DNA from: Dromiciops gliroides
Lineage: Eukaryota; Chordata; Mammalia; Microbiotheria; Microbiotheriidae
Assembly (NCBI RefSeq): GCF_019393635.1
Contig: NC_057865.1
Coordinates: 301,080,885-301,144,884, forward strand
Reading direction: 5' to 3'
Length of the DNA stretch: 64,000 nucleotides
The translations under genes were made by a program, and so were the position numbers. Positions within the stretch are counted from its first letter, which is position 1; the number at the start of each line of letters is the position of its first letter. Below are positions 33,101 to 40,572 of this stretch, piece by piece. The notes beneath the pieces are model-generated. The model was not told the DNA's origin. It did no database searches and saw only the letters and a program-made list of their open reading frames with translations.

Positions 33101-35352
33101 GAATTTTCTGCGGTATCTCGTCAGGCACACCAATCAAGATGACCAGGTAGGCATTCTTAGGGAGCCTTGGAGCGTCAAGCGCTTTTGATTTCTCATCCAA
33201 GAATGGGTCAAAGGGCCAGCTCTCCAGAGCATTCGCTTCATTAGGAAGGGGCAGAGAGACTTGGTCTGTTCTTGGACCCATTTACCAGAAGCCCTTTTCC
33301 TAAAAAAGTCCATTGAAATGGAAACATGTGGTGGGTCTCTCTCACCATAAAGAACACTAGCTGTCAGTGTGTGTGCTCGCCCTGCTGAAATAAGGAGACG
33401 GCTCCCATCACAGAACTGTCGGCCTCTTTGGAGGGTAGCAACAAGGCTTTGGTGAGTGTCTCCTCTGCCTCCCTCCTTCGACCAGCTCTTTTCACATTTA
33501 CTGCTTACCCTGTTGCATTGAACAGAAGTGAGATTCAGTCATTCAGGGCCCACTTAGAATGCAGAGACAGCCCTTGCCTCAGTCTCTATGGACCAGTGGT
33601 CGGACACACGGTTCCTGCGCTCCCCAAGGCAATGGTTTAGGAGGGATCAGGCAGGCTGGCAGCGCCGAGGGCTCTGGGATGTCTTGTCCCAGTCTCTTCT
33701 CAGGCCTGAGCCCTGCCCCAGAGCCTTTCCTCCTGCCAGTGTGATCAGTGGGGCTGGCTTGGGAGGCAGACACCCCCCACCCACCCAGGGTGCCTGCGCT
33801 CGAGGCCTGAGGGCTCTTTGAATCCCTCATGGTCATCATTTCCCTTGCTGGGCATCCTCCATGATGGCTTTGCCCTCCTTGGGTGCGCCCCTCATGGTGG
33901 CATCGCTGAGCCCGTGGGCAGTCCCCAGCAGCTTCCCTGGACGGTTGGACGATGGTCTAGCATCGGCACAGCCTGAAGTGAGTGGAGGGCGGTAAAGGCT
34001 CAGGGAGCCACGAGGCCGGAGGGTGAGACCCCCTGGGAAGAGCAGGCTGCTGGGCACACGCTCAGGTTTCCTGAAGGTTTACCAGCCCACTGTGCGCCCT
34101 AAGATGCTGGGTCCGAGCACTGCTTGAGGTGATTTTTAGATGGTGACTGGCTGCTGAGGCCGGGTGAGAGCCAGTGTGAATGGCGCTGCTCTGGCCTCCT
34201 GAGAAGGGAGGCTGCACACTACCTGACTCTGGAGGGAAGGTAGGAAAGGCTGGCGTAGACAGAGTGGGGGCACAGTCACGTGACTAAAAGTGGACACTGG
34301 CTGGGAGAGGAGCATCATCATGCTCCTTGAGGCAGAATGAACAGCCCACCTAGGAACCAGACGGATCAGTTACCTCCACACATAAGGTGTTTAGCAAAAC
34401 CTTTTTTTTCTTTTCAAATGAAAAGTGACGTGTCAGTTCCACATGTCATCATGGAAGACTTAAGGATTTTTTAGCACACAATTTTGCTTTCCAGATACAC
34501 AGAATTTAAGGACGTAATTATCCCTTTTACTTTTGTTTCATAGTTTGACTTTGCATTTGTGGAGGTTTACCGGGTGAGGAAATTTCAGTTTACGTCAAAG
34601 CATTTGGAAGATGAGGACAGTGACCTCAAGGATTTGGGGAAAAAGCGATTTGGGCAGATCTGCAGCAATCATCCCGCCTGCTGCTGCACTCTTCCTAACA
34701 GCACCTGGAACTGCGATGGGGAAATTCTGAACAGTTCTGCTATTGAAGTCAGGTGGGTGTCTCCCCTCTGCGTCCACCTTCCTCCCTTGCTCTAGGTCAG
34801 TAGCAGACACTGACCCAGTGAGCACTTGTGATGAGCAGCCACGGAAACAGGAAACTCACTCCCAGACGCTCGTCTGTCCCTTGTGTTCTCGGGTCCTGGC
34901 CCCTCTCTGAGCTTCAGCTGCCTCGTGTGTCAGGATACCACCCCCCCACACACCTTGTGTTAGGACTCGCTCCTCCACCCCCTTTATTTTAGATATGAGG
35001 GGATGGGTTTCCTGCTAGGCTAGAATGGAGGGGGTCTTAGAACAAACGGGGCCTTTGACACTGCTGTGTGACGCTGGCGCTCGAGAAGAGCTTGTAGCAG
35101 GTGTGTGTGTATGCCTACCCAGATCCCAGCTTTCTGAGGTGAGGCCTGCACCAGGTGTCCACACACCTCCCCACCCCCACCCCAGCCCACTGCGCAGTCT
35201 CCAGACTTAGTGTTGGGTATGGGGCGGGGCAGACTCACGCAGTCCCTGCCCGATTCATCTCTGATGTCTCTGCTCTCAGGGTCCACTGCCAGTTGCTGCA
35301 GCTCTTTGCCCGAGGGATCGAGGAGACCCCGACGCAGGAAGCCCTCAGCTGA
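7428..35352 (+). CDS. CERK: Ceramide kinase, exons 2-13 (coding span including introns; exon 1 outside window)
   Basis: CERK phosphorylates ceramide with ATP to make ceramide-1-phosphate at the Golgi, plasma membrane and cytosol interface. Twelve exons joined in frame encode residues 48-537 (human numbering). Recognisable in order are the second half of the N-terminal PH domain (exons 2-3), the DAGK-type catalytic domain with N138-P-F, T170-E-H-A-N, G195-G-D-G-M and G239-S-T (exons 4-7), the phosphosite S340 and the CERK-specific CXXXCXXC motif C347/C351/C354 (exons 9-10), the S408 site and the calmodulin-binding segment around 422-435 (exon 11), and the cysteine-rich C-terminal part (exons 12-13). 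Exon lengths sum to exactly 490 residues plus stop, as in human, with no indel. The gene appears intact; only exon 1 and the promoter are missing from the window. Identity is certain; the exact 537-residue length assumes a standard exon 1. Confidence 0.97.
7613..7768 (+). mobile_element. MAR1/WSINE-type SINE with target duplication
   Basis: Full-length copy: head GGGGCAGCTAGGTGGCGCAG, tail CCCCAATTGCCTC and poly-A. The 12-bp duplication GACATATGTACA is perfect on both sides (7601-7612 and 7769-7780). Confidence 0.95.
7904..8040 (-). mobile_element. MAR1/WSINE-type SINE (reverse)
   Basis: Reverse copy from GGGGCAATGAGTGCTAAGTG to CCACCTAGGTGCCCCC. CT-rich flanks (CCCCTCTCCTTCTTT and CCCCTCCCCTTCTTT) look like an aged duplication. 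Confidence 0.88.
8216..8338 (+). CDS. CERK: CERK exon 3 (residues 86-127)
   Basis: The acceptor is TTTTTGTAG and the donor A|GTAAGT. It encodes VKRARRHRW near the start and WIQTLRELLEKL at the end, the last strand and C-terminal helix of the PH domain. The basic run KRARRHRW is conserved and suits phosphoinositide or membrane contact. The exon closes with the first base of T127. Confidence 0.95.
9353..9504 (-). mobile_element. MAR1/WSINE-type SINE (reverse) with (GTT)n tail
   Basis: Reverse copy whose poly-T tail has become (GTT)n at 9353-9376. The flanks TGGAGTTGGGTTTT and TGGAGTTGAGTTTT form a target duplication with one mismatch. Confidence 0.88.
9819..10230 (+). mobile_element. Ancient interspersed repeat (LINE- or DNA-type, family uncertain)
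   Basis: Carries the GGGCATTTATTAGATGCCCAG, GGAGCAAAGAAGGGCAGAG and GGGGAAGACAACATGCAAAC blocks. The same blocks recur around 10.7, 30.5, 39.7 and 50.05 kb. Confidence 0.5.
10500..10632 (+). mobile_element. MAR1/WSINE-type SINE, 5' truncated
   Basis: Starts inside the head at GGTGGATAGAGCACCGGCC and lacks the TAACCCCAAT segment before TGCCTCACC and poly-A. Confidence 0.88.
10680..11100 (+). mobile_element. Ancient interspersed repeat (same group as 9.8 kb)
   Basis: GAATACAAAGATAGACAGTCC, CCAAGAGCTTCCATTTTATT and AAGGGCTTCATAAAAGAGTGG resemble the mid and 3' parts of the element at 30.5 kb. Confidence 0.4.
12472..12597 (+). CDS. CERK: CERK exon 4 (residues 127-169), start of DAGK catalytic domain
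   Basis: The acceptor is CTCCCTGTAG and the donor G|GTAAGG. It encodes RPKHLLVYINPFGGKRQGKR and then the helix leading to V169. N138-P139-F140 is the ATP-contacting start of the nucleotide loop in the DAGK fold. Residue 144 is Arg (AGA) where human and mouse CERK, as I know them, have Gly; see findings. The rest of the loop (GGK, QGKR) is conserved. Confidence 0.95.
12598..15488 (+). other. CERK: CERK intron 4
   Basis: 2.9 kb with no recognisable SINE or L1 and no gene. It is the most repeat-poor of the larger introns here. Confidence 0.8.
15489..15552 (+). CDS. CERK: CERK exon 5 (residues 169-190)
   Basis: This 64-base exon lies between acceptor TTCTCCACAG and donor GG|GTAAGT. It encodes VTEHANHAKDSLFEIN and KYDG. 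The TEHAN stretch (170-174) is a nucleotide-binding element in the family. It is short, but its phase (two bases in, two bases out) matches both neighbours exactly. Confidence 0.94.
15930..16075 (+). mobile_element. MIR/THER1-type SINE remnant
   Basis: GTGCAATTCACTTAACCTC, GGGCCTCAGTTTCCTCAGC and a TTGGCCTAGGTGACC end are typical of MIR. Confidence 0.65.
16142..16230. repeat. Degenerate (GAGAGCGAGCGT)n simple repeat
   Basis: Begins as (GA)n and passes into loosely repeated GTGAGAGCGAGC-like units of about 12 bases. Confidence 0.85.
16592..16737 (+). CDS. CERK: CERK exon 6 (residues 190-239), catalytic GGDG motif
   Basis: The acceptor is CTCTCCTACAG and the donor G|GTAAGC. It encodes IVCVGGDGMFSEVLHGLIGR and, at the end, LRIGIIPAG. 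G195-G196-D197-G198 is the catalytic signature of diacylglycerol, sphingosine and ceramide kinases, with D197 the proposed catalytic acid/base and G198 a known inactivating position. E202 is also conserved. The stretch 211-228 varies from human, as expected for a surface loop. Confidence 0.97.
17835..17945 (+). mobile_element. Ancient interspersed repeat fragment
   Basis: CTGTGTGCCAGGCACCCTGCT and AACCTGCCTTCTGATGGGGC match the start of the repeat group at 9.8 kb. Confidence 0.4.
18913..19270 (-). pseudogene. L1 ORF2p C-terminal fragment
   Basis: The minus-strand frame encodes LHIKLCIPSDPAIPLLGLYP, CTKIFIAALFVVAKNWKSKG, GEWLNKLWDRMVMEYYCAIR and SEVSRAKRTLC. These match the conserved C-terminal region of mammalian L1 ORF2p (FIAALF-IAKNW, GEWLNKLW, MEYY-AI). 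Only the C-terminus remains; the reverse transcriptase and endonuclease domains are absent, so it cannot be active. Confidence 0.9.
19281..19446 (+). mobile_element. MAR1/WSINE-type SINE with (AAT)n tail
   Basis: Full-length copy inside the L1 ORF2 remnant. Its A-rich tail has become (AAT)n/(ATT)n. The left duplication AGCCCTTTGG is at 19271-19280. Confidence 0.92.
19457..19630 (+). mobile_element. MAR1/WSINE-type SINE, second copy in tandem
   Basis: A short GGGCAGCTAGGTGGTG stub is followed by a full SINE (GGGGCAGCCAGGTGG to CATTGCCCTGG and poly-T/A). The matching AGCCCTTTGG is at 19631-19640, so one duplication encloses both SINEs. Confidence 0.9.
20232..20380 (+). mobile_element. MAR1/WSINE-type SINE with target duplication
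   Basis: Full-length copy; AAGTATCTTA is duplicated exactly at 20221-20230 and 20381-20390. Confidence 0.95.
20400..20950. other. Unassigned sequence with a 97-codon open frame
   Basis: A plus-strand frame at 20406-20699 stays open (ending RGLVNLVQRSLN). I do not recognise the product, and no splice or promoter context supports a gene. It may be a decayed repeat or retroelement. Confidence 0.3.
21953..22120 (+). mobile_element. MAR1/WSINE-type SINE ending in a G-run
   Basis: Copy with head GGGACAGCTAGGTGGCGCAC and tail CATTGCCCTGC. Instead of poly-A it runs into 22 G residues (22096-22117). Confidence 0.88.
22096..22117. repeat. Poly-G run, 22 bases
   Basis: Uninterrupted G run at the SINE end. 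Its length is prone to sequencing error. Confidence 0.9.
22410..22930 (-). mobile_element. L1 3'-UTR fragment (reverse), split by a SINE
   Basis: TCTCCCAACATCTCTCCCCC, GAGAGACATCCCATAAAACA, CCATCTCTGCAGAGGAGTGG and GGGACCAGACTTGGTCTTTG also occur in altered form at 41.7-42.2 kb. The SINE at 22537 interrupts it. Confidence 0.65.
22537..22692 (+). mobile_element. MAR1/WSINE-type SINE
   Basis: Full-length copy (GGGCAGCTAGGTGGCACAG to CCCCAATTGCCTCACC and poly-A passing into (GA)n). Confidence 0.93.
24145..24219 (+). CDS. CERK: CERK exon 7 (residues 239-264)
   Basis: The acceptor is TCTTTTTTTAG and the donor G|GTAAGT. It encodes STDCVCYATVG and SALHIIIG. G239-S240-T241 completes the phosphate-binding wall of the active site. 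It lies 7.4 kb after exon 6, and the intervening intron is filled with L1 and SINE insertions. Confidence 0.95.
25721..25876 (+). mobile_element. MAR1/WSINE-type SINE
   Basis: Full-length copy. The flanks AGAAAAGGTGGGGCT and AGAAAAGGGGGGGTGCT look like an imperfect duplication. Confidence 0.92.
26320..26450 (-). mobile_element. MIR/THER1-type SINE remnant (reverse)
   Basis: GGTGAGGAAACTGAGGCCCAG and GGTGACTTGCCCAACGTCAC are the reverse MIR core. Confidence 0.7.
26718..26870 (+). CDS. CERK: CERK exon 8 (residues 264-315)
   Basis: The acceptor is CTTTCCCAACAG and the donor G|GTAAGT. It encodes DSLAMDVSSVHHNNTFLKYS, then SLLGYGFYGDVLRDSEKKRW and the YDLS end. The G-YGFYGD region is shared by ceramide and sphingosine kinases and helps shape the lipid pocket. 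No stops or frame breaks. Confidence 0.96.
26871..28280 (+). other. CERK: CERK intron 8
   Basis: 1.4 kb without recognisable repeats or genes; 27180-27560 is AT-richer than its flanks. Confidence 0.8.
28281..28386 (+). CDS. CERK: CERK exon 9 (residues 315-350)
   Basis: The acceptor is CATTTCTAG and the donor GG|GTGAGA. It encodes GFKTFLSHHCYEGTV and LPAQHTVGSPRDKKPCRTG. S340 in GSPRD is a phosphorylation site reported in human CERK and is kept here. C347 is the first cysteine of the CXXXCXXC motif that is specific to CERK and needed for activity. Confidence 0.96.
28387..29051 (+). other. CERK: CERK intron 9
   Basis: 665 bases, GC-rich, with no recognisable element. Confidence 0.85.
29052..29128 (+). 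CDS. CERK: CERK exon 10 (residues 350-376)
   Basis: The acceptor is CTGTCTTTCAG and the donor G|GTAAAG. It encodes CFICRQSKQQLEEEQKRSL, then YGLENT. C351 and C354 complete the CXXXCXXC motif started in exon 9. The following charged helix is nearly identical to human. An inverted SINE pair lies in the next intron. Confidence 0.95.
29623..29765 (+). mobile_element. MAR1/WSINE-type SINE
   Basis: Full-length copy with head GGGGCAGCTAGGTGGCG and tail CATTGCCCCCC plus a short A-run. Target duplication not evident. Confidence 0.9.
29805..29935 (-). mobile_element. MAR1/WSINE-type SINE (reverse)
   Basis: Reverse copy from GGGGCAATGAGGGTTAAGTG to GGGCCACCTC. AGAATTTTT flanks both ends (29796-29804 and 29935-29943). 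Confidence 0.9.
30079..30186. repeat. Compound microsatellite (GT)n(GA)n
   Basis: About 23 GT units pass directly into about 30 GA units with two AAA interruptions. Long pure runs suggest length polymorphism. Confidence 0.97.
30483..30880 (+). mobile_element. Ancient interspersed repeat (same group as 9.8 kb)
   Basis: CAGGCATACATTAAACTCC, GTTACACAAAGAAAGGC, CCTCCAGGAGTTTCTGTTC, then TCCCAGGCATGGGAGAAGG and AGGAAGGGCTTCGAATGCC follow the order seen in other copies. Confidence 0.5.
31152..31349 (-). mobile_element. MAR1-type SINE, longer and older form (reverse)
   Basis: Unlike the poly-A copies, it keeps the MAR1 3' extension (GTTGTTCAGTCACGTCGGG, GGTACTGGAGGGGGTCGCC) before the core AAGTGACTTGCCCAGAGTC and the head CCACCTAGCTGTC. 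Confidence 0.85.
31432..31629 (+). other. Protein-like open stretch, unidentified
   Basis: One plus-strand frame is open for about 65 codons without an initiating Met and ends in TGA at 31627. It includes NEEIVYKNLVRPFKLK, YILLVDDFMQRWAGF and KKSYLDYLRGP, a composition more like real protein than random translation. I do not recognise it. It could be a processed pseudogene or retroelement fragment; nothing links it to CERK splicing. Confidence 0.35.
32941..33146 (+). CDS. CERK: CERK exon 11 (residues 376-444)
   Basis: The acceptor is TTTGTCATTCCAG and the donor GTAGGC; the exon ends in phase 0. It encodes EEVEEWKVIQGKFLAINAAN, the run MSCACPRSPKGLSP carrying S408, HLADGSSDLILVRK, and the hydrophobic-basic segment LNFLRYLVRHTNQ. 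In human CERK the segment around 422-435 is described as a calmodulin-binding 1-8-14 motif. A414 replaces the human Gly in HLGDGSSD. Confidence 0.96.
33147..34543 (+). other. CERK: CERK intron 11
   Basis: 1.4 kb with no recognised repeat or gene. Confidence 0.85.
34544..34752 (+). CDS. CERK: CERK exon 12 (residues 445-514)
   Basis: The acceptor is TTTTGTTTCATAG and the donor AG|GTGGGT. It encodes FDFAFVEVYRVRKFQFTSKH, LEDEDSDLKDLGKKRFGQIC, the cysteine cluster PACCCTLPNSTWNCDGE and SSAIEVR. The acidic EDEDSD stretch and the cysteine cluster are CERK hallmarks. Confidence 0.96.
34753..35279 (+). other. CERK: CERK intron 12
   Basis: 527 bases with no recognised element. Confidence 0.88.
35280..35352 (+). 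CDS. CERK: CERK exon 13, coding part (residues 514-537 and stop)
   Basis: The acceptor is ATGTCTCTGCTCTCAG. The exon completes R514 and encodes VHCQLLQLFARGIEE, then TPTQEALS and TGA at 35350-35352. The last eight residues differ from human, as in other species, while the core VHCQL-LFARGIEE is fixed. Confidence 0.96.
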
Positions 35353-38135
35353 GAGCCTGCTGTCGGCCAACATCTTGCGGTGCAGCCAGCGCTTGTGCAT
35401 TTTCACACATATTTATTAGAATATTGCAGACCAATTCTGTTGGTGCATACACATTTGAGATTTGGAATTTATTTTTGATAGTTAAATGTTGATTTTAGAA
35501 AACTGCCTTTTTTCAACAGTGTCTGTGCATCCTGAGCATTTTACCAGGTGGTCATCAGGCCTGAGGGTGGGGAGGAGAAGGGCCACCCAAGGTCTCCATG
35601 ATGCTGGCCAGCGCCTCTCTGAGGGGCCTCAGATGACGTGACTCCTGTCCATTGGTCAGGCCGGGGCTCAGCATCTCCAATACCTGGTGACAGCCAAGGG
35701 TCCTCAGAGCAGACAGGCCTCATGTTGGCGGTGACCAGGGTGTAGAAGGGGGGACCCTGGAGGCCTGTGTTTCCTGCTCTCCTGATTCGGGGTCATGGTG
35801 GTTTTCCTTGAGCTTCCCCACCCCGTACAACCTGCCATGCAGGAAATTCTGGGCTCTGACAGGTCCTAGTCCTTAAACAGTCGTCACTCATGATTCCTCT
35901 TGCGTGTCTCAACCATGTCTTTCAACATAGTGTTTTCATAAAGACCATTTCAGCTGATGGCGAGCACCACAGGGTATGTTGGCACAAATAGGTCACAGAT
36001 GGCTTGGCTCTCTTTTTTGGGGGCTTGGCTCTTCAGGTAGAAAACGAGGCACTAGCAAACTTTTCATTTTGAAAGAAAACCTAACTTTTGGATTCCAGAT
36101 GTCGGTGTGTTGTGTTGATGAAGGCCAAGGTTCAAATAACTGGCATTGCGCTGCTTGAGAAGAAGTGGGAGGAAGCCACTGGGCAGTGGCTCATTGAGTA
36201 AATCAAAAGTTCACTGTGTGAATTGTTTATTGTTAATGAAATTAATTGCAAAAGAGGAGTGTTCTCGACAAACGTGCAATTGTTATTCTCCAGCGTATGT
36301 CCATTTGCATTAGCTTTGTGTGGGTCTGTGCAAACAGGCCTGGTTTGTTTGAGTCTTATCTGCCTTGCTCATTTCCATATATTTAGTGGAAATTTTGTCC
36401 TTTTCAGCTCTAGTACTGTATGTTGGGGCCCGGGGAGGGGGTTCAGTGTTTGTGTTTTGTCGGACAAGCCGTGATTAACTGTTCATTTACTGCAGAAGCA
36501 CTTGAAAGTACAATTATCAGAGGAAACAGATTTTTCAATGAAGGCATTCCTATTCAAGGAGCAGCATAATTACTGAATTGTGTCCTAGATCATTGTTTTA
36601 TTCTTATTCATAGTTATGAATATGATAAAATGTATGCAAAGTAGTCTCTTTTAAACACAAGAAGATGAGCTTAGAATTGTGTTCTCCTAGTGAAATACTT
36701 GACATAGCTTTTACAAAAGTAGCCTATTTTCTATACTCTTCTAGAGTCCGCAATGGATGGGTTTTTACCGATTCAATAAGGTATTTAGACATATTGAACA
36801 TACGTCACATAATATATATTTTTAGAATTGACTTAGAACTATTTAGTCTTCCAAAGTAGACATCAGCTTGCCTGTTGCATCATCAGGTCCAACCCTGAGA
36901 AGCAGAGGGACCCTCTTAGAGGGGATTTCATGCAAACATGAAGGAGCCAAGTGGCCATCATGCTGGAGTTAGGTGTTTATCTAAACAGGCCACAGCACGG
37001 GGAGGGGCTGTGTCTCCTCCTTGGACCTTCCCTTTGGCTCTCCTTTTCTTCTGCCCAGATCTCTGTGTGCCCAGCACGGCGGGCACCCGGGCAGTACTTG
37101 AGGAGGCCTGGCCGGCCCAAAGGCAACGTCCTCGGAGGCTTTCGGTCCTGACCCCATCGGTCGTCTCGTCCATCCTGGCCCCGGGATGGTCACGGCCCCC
37201 AGAGTAGCCGTGACCCATGTTCCCATTCTCAGTGACTGCCTTTAGGGGCTGCCAAGGCAAGTTCTGCACTTGGACAAGCAGCTCAGCTTGCTTTCACTCT
37301 TTCCTGCTGGCTCCAGAGGAGTCTGCAAAGGGGGTGTTGCCCCTGCTCAGAAATCCAGGCTACTACTGCTTGGCCTTGCCAGTTTAGGGTGATAGTTTGA
37401 ACTGCTAATAGAGGAAGCACTTGGTCCACAGGAAGGCCTGGTCTACATTCCCGATGCTGCCAAGGTGGCATCAGCCAGTTTGGAACATGCCCTCACAAAT
37501 TCTGATTTTGTTTAAAGATTGAGACTGGACGTTCCTTTCCCCTCTATCACATTGGAAATAGTGGAACCTCCCTGAAGGTTCTTGTGGGATCTAAACCCCT
37601 GACGTTTGGCACTTGTGAGGAGAACTGTGGCTTTGCCTGTCGGTGTGCTGGTAACAGCAGCGCCACCTCGCACTCAGGCCACGCTCTGTGTAGGACAGGG
37701 CTCCATATGTCTGCACACGTCTAGCCCGTCCCTTCCTGGTCAGTGTCTTCTGTGGCGGGTGGGCAGCCAGCAGACGGGGCTTGCCTCCAGCCTCTCTGCC
37801 CAACCTTGTCTTGCCCCTGGACCCCAGGGCCACCTCCCAGGGGGCTGTCAGCAGAGGACGGGCATCTCAGGAGGGGATGGGCTGGACAGGGTTTGACACA
37901 AGAGCAGGTGGCAGCATGTTAGGAAAGGGCTTGGCAGGTTGTGCCCGATTTTATCTAAAAACAATTATGAATTTATTCCTTAAGTACAATCATGGGAAGA
38001 AAGAAATCACTGATGGAAAAACTTAAGTTTAATTTTCTGTCTAATCTTGCTGGTTTCAAGATTAGAAGAGGGTATACTTAATGTTGTGGTGTATTGAGAG
38101 GACTTTAACAAATAAAACTATGTTGGACAGAATTT
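35353..38135 (+). other. CERK: CERK 3' untranslated region
   Basis: About 2.8 kb runs from the stop codon to the poly(A) region, in line with the long 3' UTR of CERK mRNAs in other mammals. I recognise no SINE or L1 in it, in contrast to the flanking introns and intergenic DNA. It contains AT-rich stretches at about 35400-35520, 36030-36120, 36200-36860 and 37940-38120. The 3' limit is inferred from the AATAAA signal, not from transcript data. Confidence 0.8.
38111..38116 (+). promoter_or_regulatory. CERK: CERK poly(A) signal AATAAA
   Basis: A canonical AATAAA is followed at 38139-38158 by a U/GU-rich stretch (TTTTTTCTTTGTGTTG), the usual downstream element. Cleavage is expected near 38130. 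Confidence 0.75.
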
Positions 38136-39230
38136 GACTTTTTTCTTTGTGTTGAAAGTTCTTAATTGAGCCTGCCCCGCCCCCCACACCCCATGCCCAG
38201 TGTTAGTGGACTGAGAGCCGGGAGGGATCCTGGTTCGAGGCCTCATAGCTCAGAGTGGCTGAGTTCTCCTGGCCCCACCAGACATAGGCATTTGTCAGAC
38301 GTTGGGTTACTGTGGCCAACACAGCCCGGCTTTCCTGGAGTGTGCTCCAAGGGATGGCTCTCGGGGAGGGCCGGGGAGGGGCAGAGACATCGATTGGCTA
38401 ATGTCAGGATGCCCAAACAAGATAAGCAGGTGAGGATGAATAGGAGGCAGTGTGACCCACTTTTCTCCTGGCCATGGCTGCTTCATTTCTTCTCCAGCTC
38501 TTCCCTTTCTCTCAGAGACTTCGGGAAAGCATGGGAATGACAGGCCCCGCGTGAGCAGCCTTAGCATGCCCTGCAAAGACTAAGCAGGTTTTTCTTTTCC
38601 CGTGGGTGGAGCTTCTCCCCCTTCTGGGGAGAGAGTCCTGGGCCTGGGACCACTTCTGTCTGCACCTCCATCTCTTAGCATACGCCTGCTAGAGGCCCAG
38701 TCACAGCCCTCTTCCTGAAGGATCAGGGCAGTGCTCATCTATTTGTTCTGTAGCCTCTGGCAATGAGGATGCGCTTTCAGACCTGGTGGGCGGGTGGCGT
38801 GTCCACTCAGGAATGAGGAAGTGGGTTCCTGAGGAGATCCGGGCCTTGCTCGGTCGTCCAGGGCCCAAATGGCACTGCAGGAATTCAGCCTCTGGCTTTC
38901 TGGCTCCTGCCTCTGAAGCTCTTTGTGCCCCCTGTGGGCACAAAAGCTTCTCCCAGGGGAGACTGACAGAAAGGCTGCTTCCCCCAAGTAAGCTGGTGGA
39001 GATTGGTGAGGGGGGAGAGAGGGAAATGGGGAGCCAGCCCTGCTTGTCACCAGGTGTACCCCATGGGACCAAGGCATCCTTGCTGCTCTGGGGCAGATCA
39101 AGAAGATGTGGAGACATTCGTGCCAGTCGGTGGAGACCAAAGCCCAGACTGGAGAAGGCCCATGTCCATGTCTGAAGGAAGGCCCTTTACCACTTGGGGA
39201 CTAGTCCGGCTGGCCTGTGACCACAGGGTG
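38136..39230. other. Intergenic DNA downstream of CERK
   Basis: No repeat or gene recognised. Open frames on both strands here lack codon or family support. Confidence 0.7.
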
Positions 39231-39234
39231 CTCC

Positions 39235-39420
39235 ATGTCTACTGGCCCTGGGAGTCAAGAGACTGGGTTCTGTTCCTACCTCTGCCACTGACTCTTGGCG
39301 CTCACACTAATGTCCCTTCCCCACCCCTGCCTCCTTTTCCCCATCAGCAGAATGGGGGGAGGGGCTAGACCAGGTGGTCTGTGTGGTCCTCTTCAGCTCT
39401 AGGCGACACATAAAAGGAGG
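39235..39420 (+). mobile_element. MIR-type SINE remnant
   Basis: GGGAGTCAAGAGACTGGGTTC, CCTACCTCTGCCACTGACTC and GTGGTCCTCTTCAGCTCTAG are MIR blocks in order. Confidence 0.7.
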
Positions 39421-39729
39421 AAGAGTGTGGTCCTCGGGGTCAGGAAGGGAGCCTCCATGAGAGTGACTCACAGCAAGTCCCTTCCCTCTTGAAGCTCAGC
39501 TTCCTGCCCTACAAAGTGGAGAGAAGTATACTGACGACATTTTTATGGTGTGTGAAGGTTTATGGGGTGTTTTGGAGGAGATGCTGAGGATGGAGAAGGC
39601 AAGTGACTGCTCCAGGATCACACAACCAGGAAGTGTGGGGGTGGGGAGCGCGGTGGATATTCTCACTTCAGGCCATAGTTCTGCCCACTCTGCCTGCCTG
39701 ACCCATTGTCCACAAGGTGACCTCCAGCT

Positions 39730-39955
39730 GGTCAATGAACACGCATTGATTAAGCACCTACTATATACCAGGCATTGTGCTAAGTGTTGGGTATACAAAA
39801 AAGGAAGAAAAAGTTCCAGATGTCATGGAGCTCACAGTATAAGGGGGAGACAACATGCGAACAGTGATATACGGACAAGATATTGAATACGCAGGATAAA
39901 GTGGAGGGGTGTGTGGGGGGGAGGGGAGCAACCAGAATGGGTGGGATTCTAGCTA
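39730..39955 (+). mobile_element. Ancient interspersed repeat, 5' part
   Basis: ATTGATTAAGCACCTACTATA, CAGGCATTGTGCTAAGTG and GGGGGAGACAACATGCGAAC. An L1 at 39.96-40.57 kb splits this copy from its continuation. Confidence 0.55.
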
Positions 39956-39959
39956 GGGA

Positions 39960-40572
39960 TTTTTTTTAATCATAGAAGTATTTTATTATTTTCCAGTTAC
40001 ATGTAAATAAAGTTTCCAACATTTGTTTCCATAAGATTTTTAGTTCTAAATTTTTTCTCCTTCCTTCCCCGCCCCCCGACAGAAAGCAATCTAATATAGG
40101 TTATCTATGTACAATCACTTTAAACCTATTTCTGCATTAGTCTTGTTGTGAAAGAAGAATCAGAACACAAGGGGAAAACCTCCAAAAACAAAAAACAAAA
40201 ACAAAAGTGGGAAGAGTCTGGTTCGATCTGCATTCAGAATCCACAGTTCTTTTTTCTGGATGTGGAGAACATTTTCTATCATGAGTCCTTTGGAATAGTC
40301 TTGGATCGTTGCACTGCTGAGAAGAGCCAAGTCTATCCCAGTTGATCATCACATAGTGTTGCTGTTACTGTGTACAATGTTCTCCTGGTTCTGCTCCCTT
40401 CACTCAGCATCTGTCCACTTAAGTTTTTCTAGGTTTTTCTGAAATCTACCTGCTCGTCATTTCTTACAGTACAATAGTATTCCATCACATTCTTACACCA
40501 CAGCTTGTTCAGCCATTCCCAAATGGATGGGTATCCCCTTGATTTCCAAATTCTTTGTCACCACAAAGAGAG
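39960..40572 (-). mobile_element. L1 3' end (reverse), 5' truncated
   Basis: Poly-T at 39960 is followed by TTCCAGTTACATGTAAATAA, the reverse of the L1 tail seen at 49.1 and 49.3 kb, then L1 3' UTR and ORF2 C-terminal sequence (TTCAGCCATTCCCAAATGG). TAGCTAGGGATTT and TAGCTGGGATTT at the two ends look like the target duplication. Confidence 0.85.
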
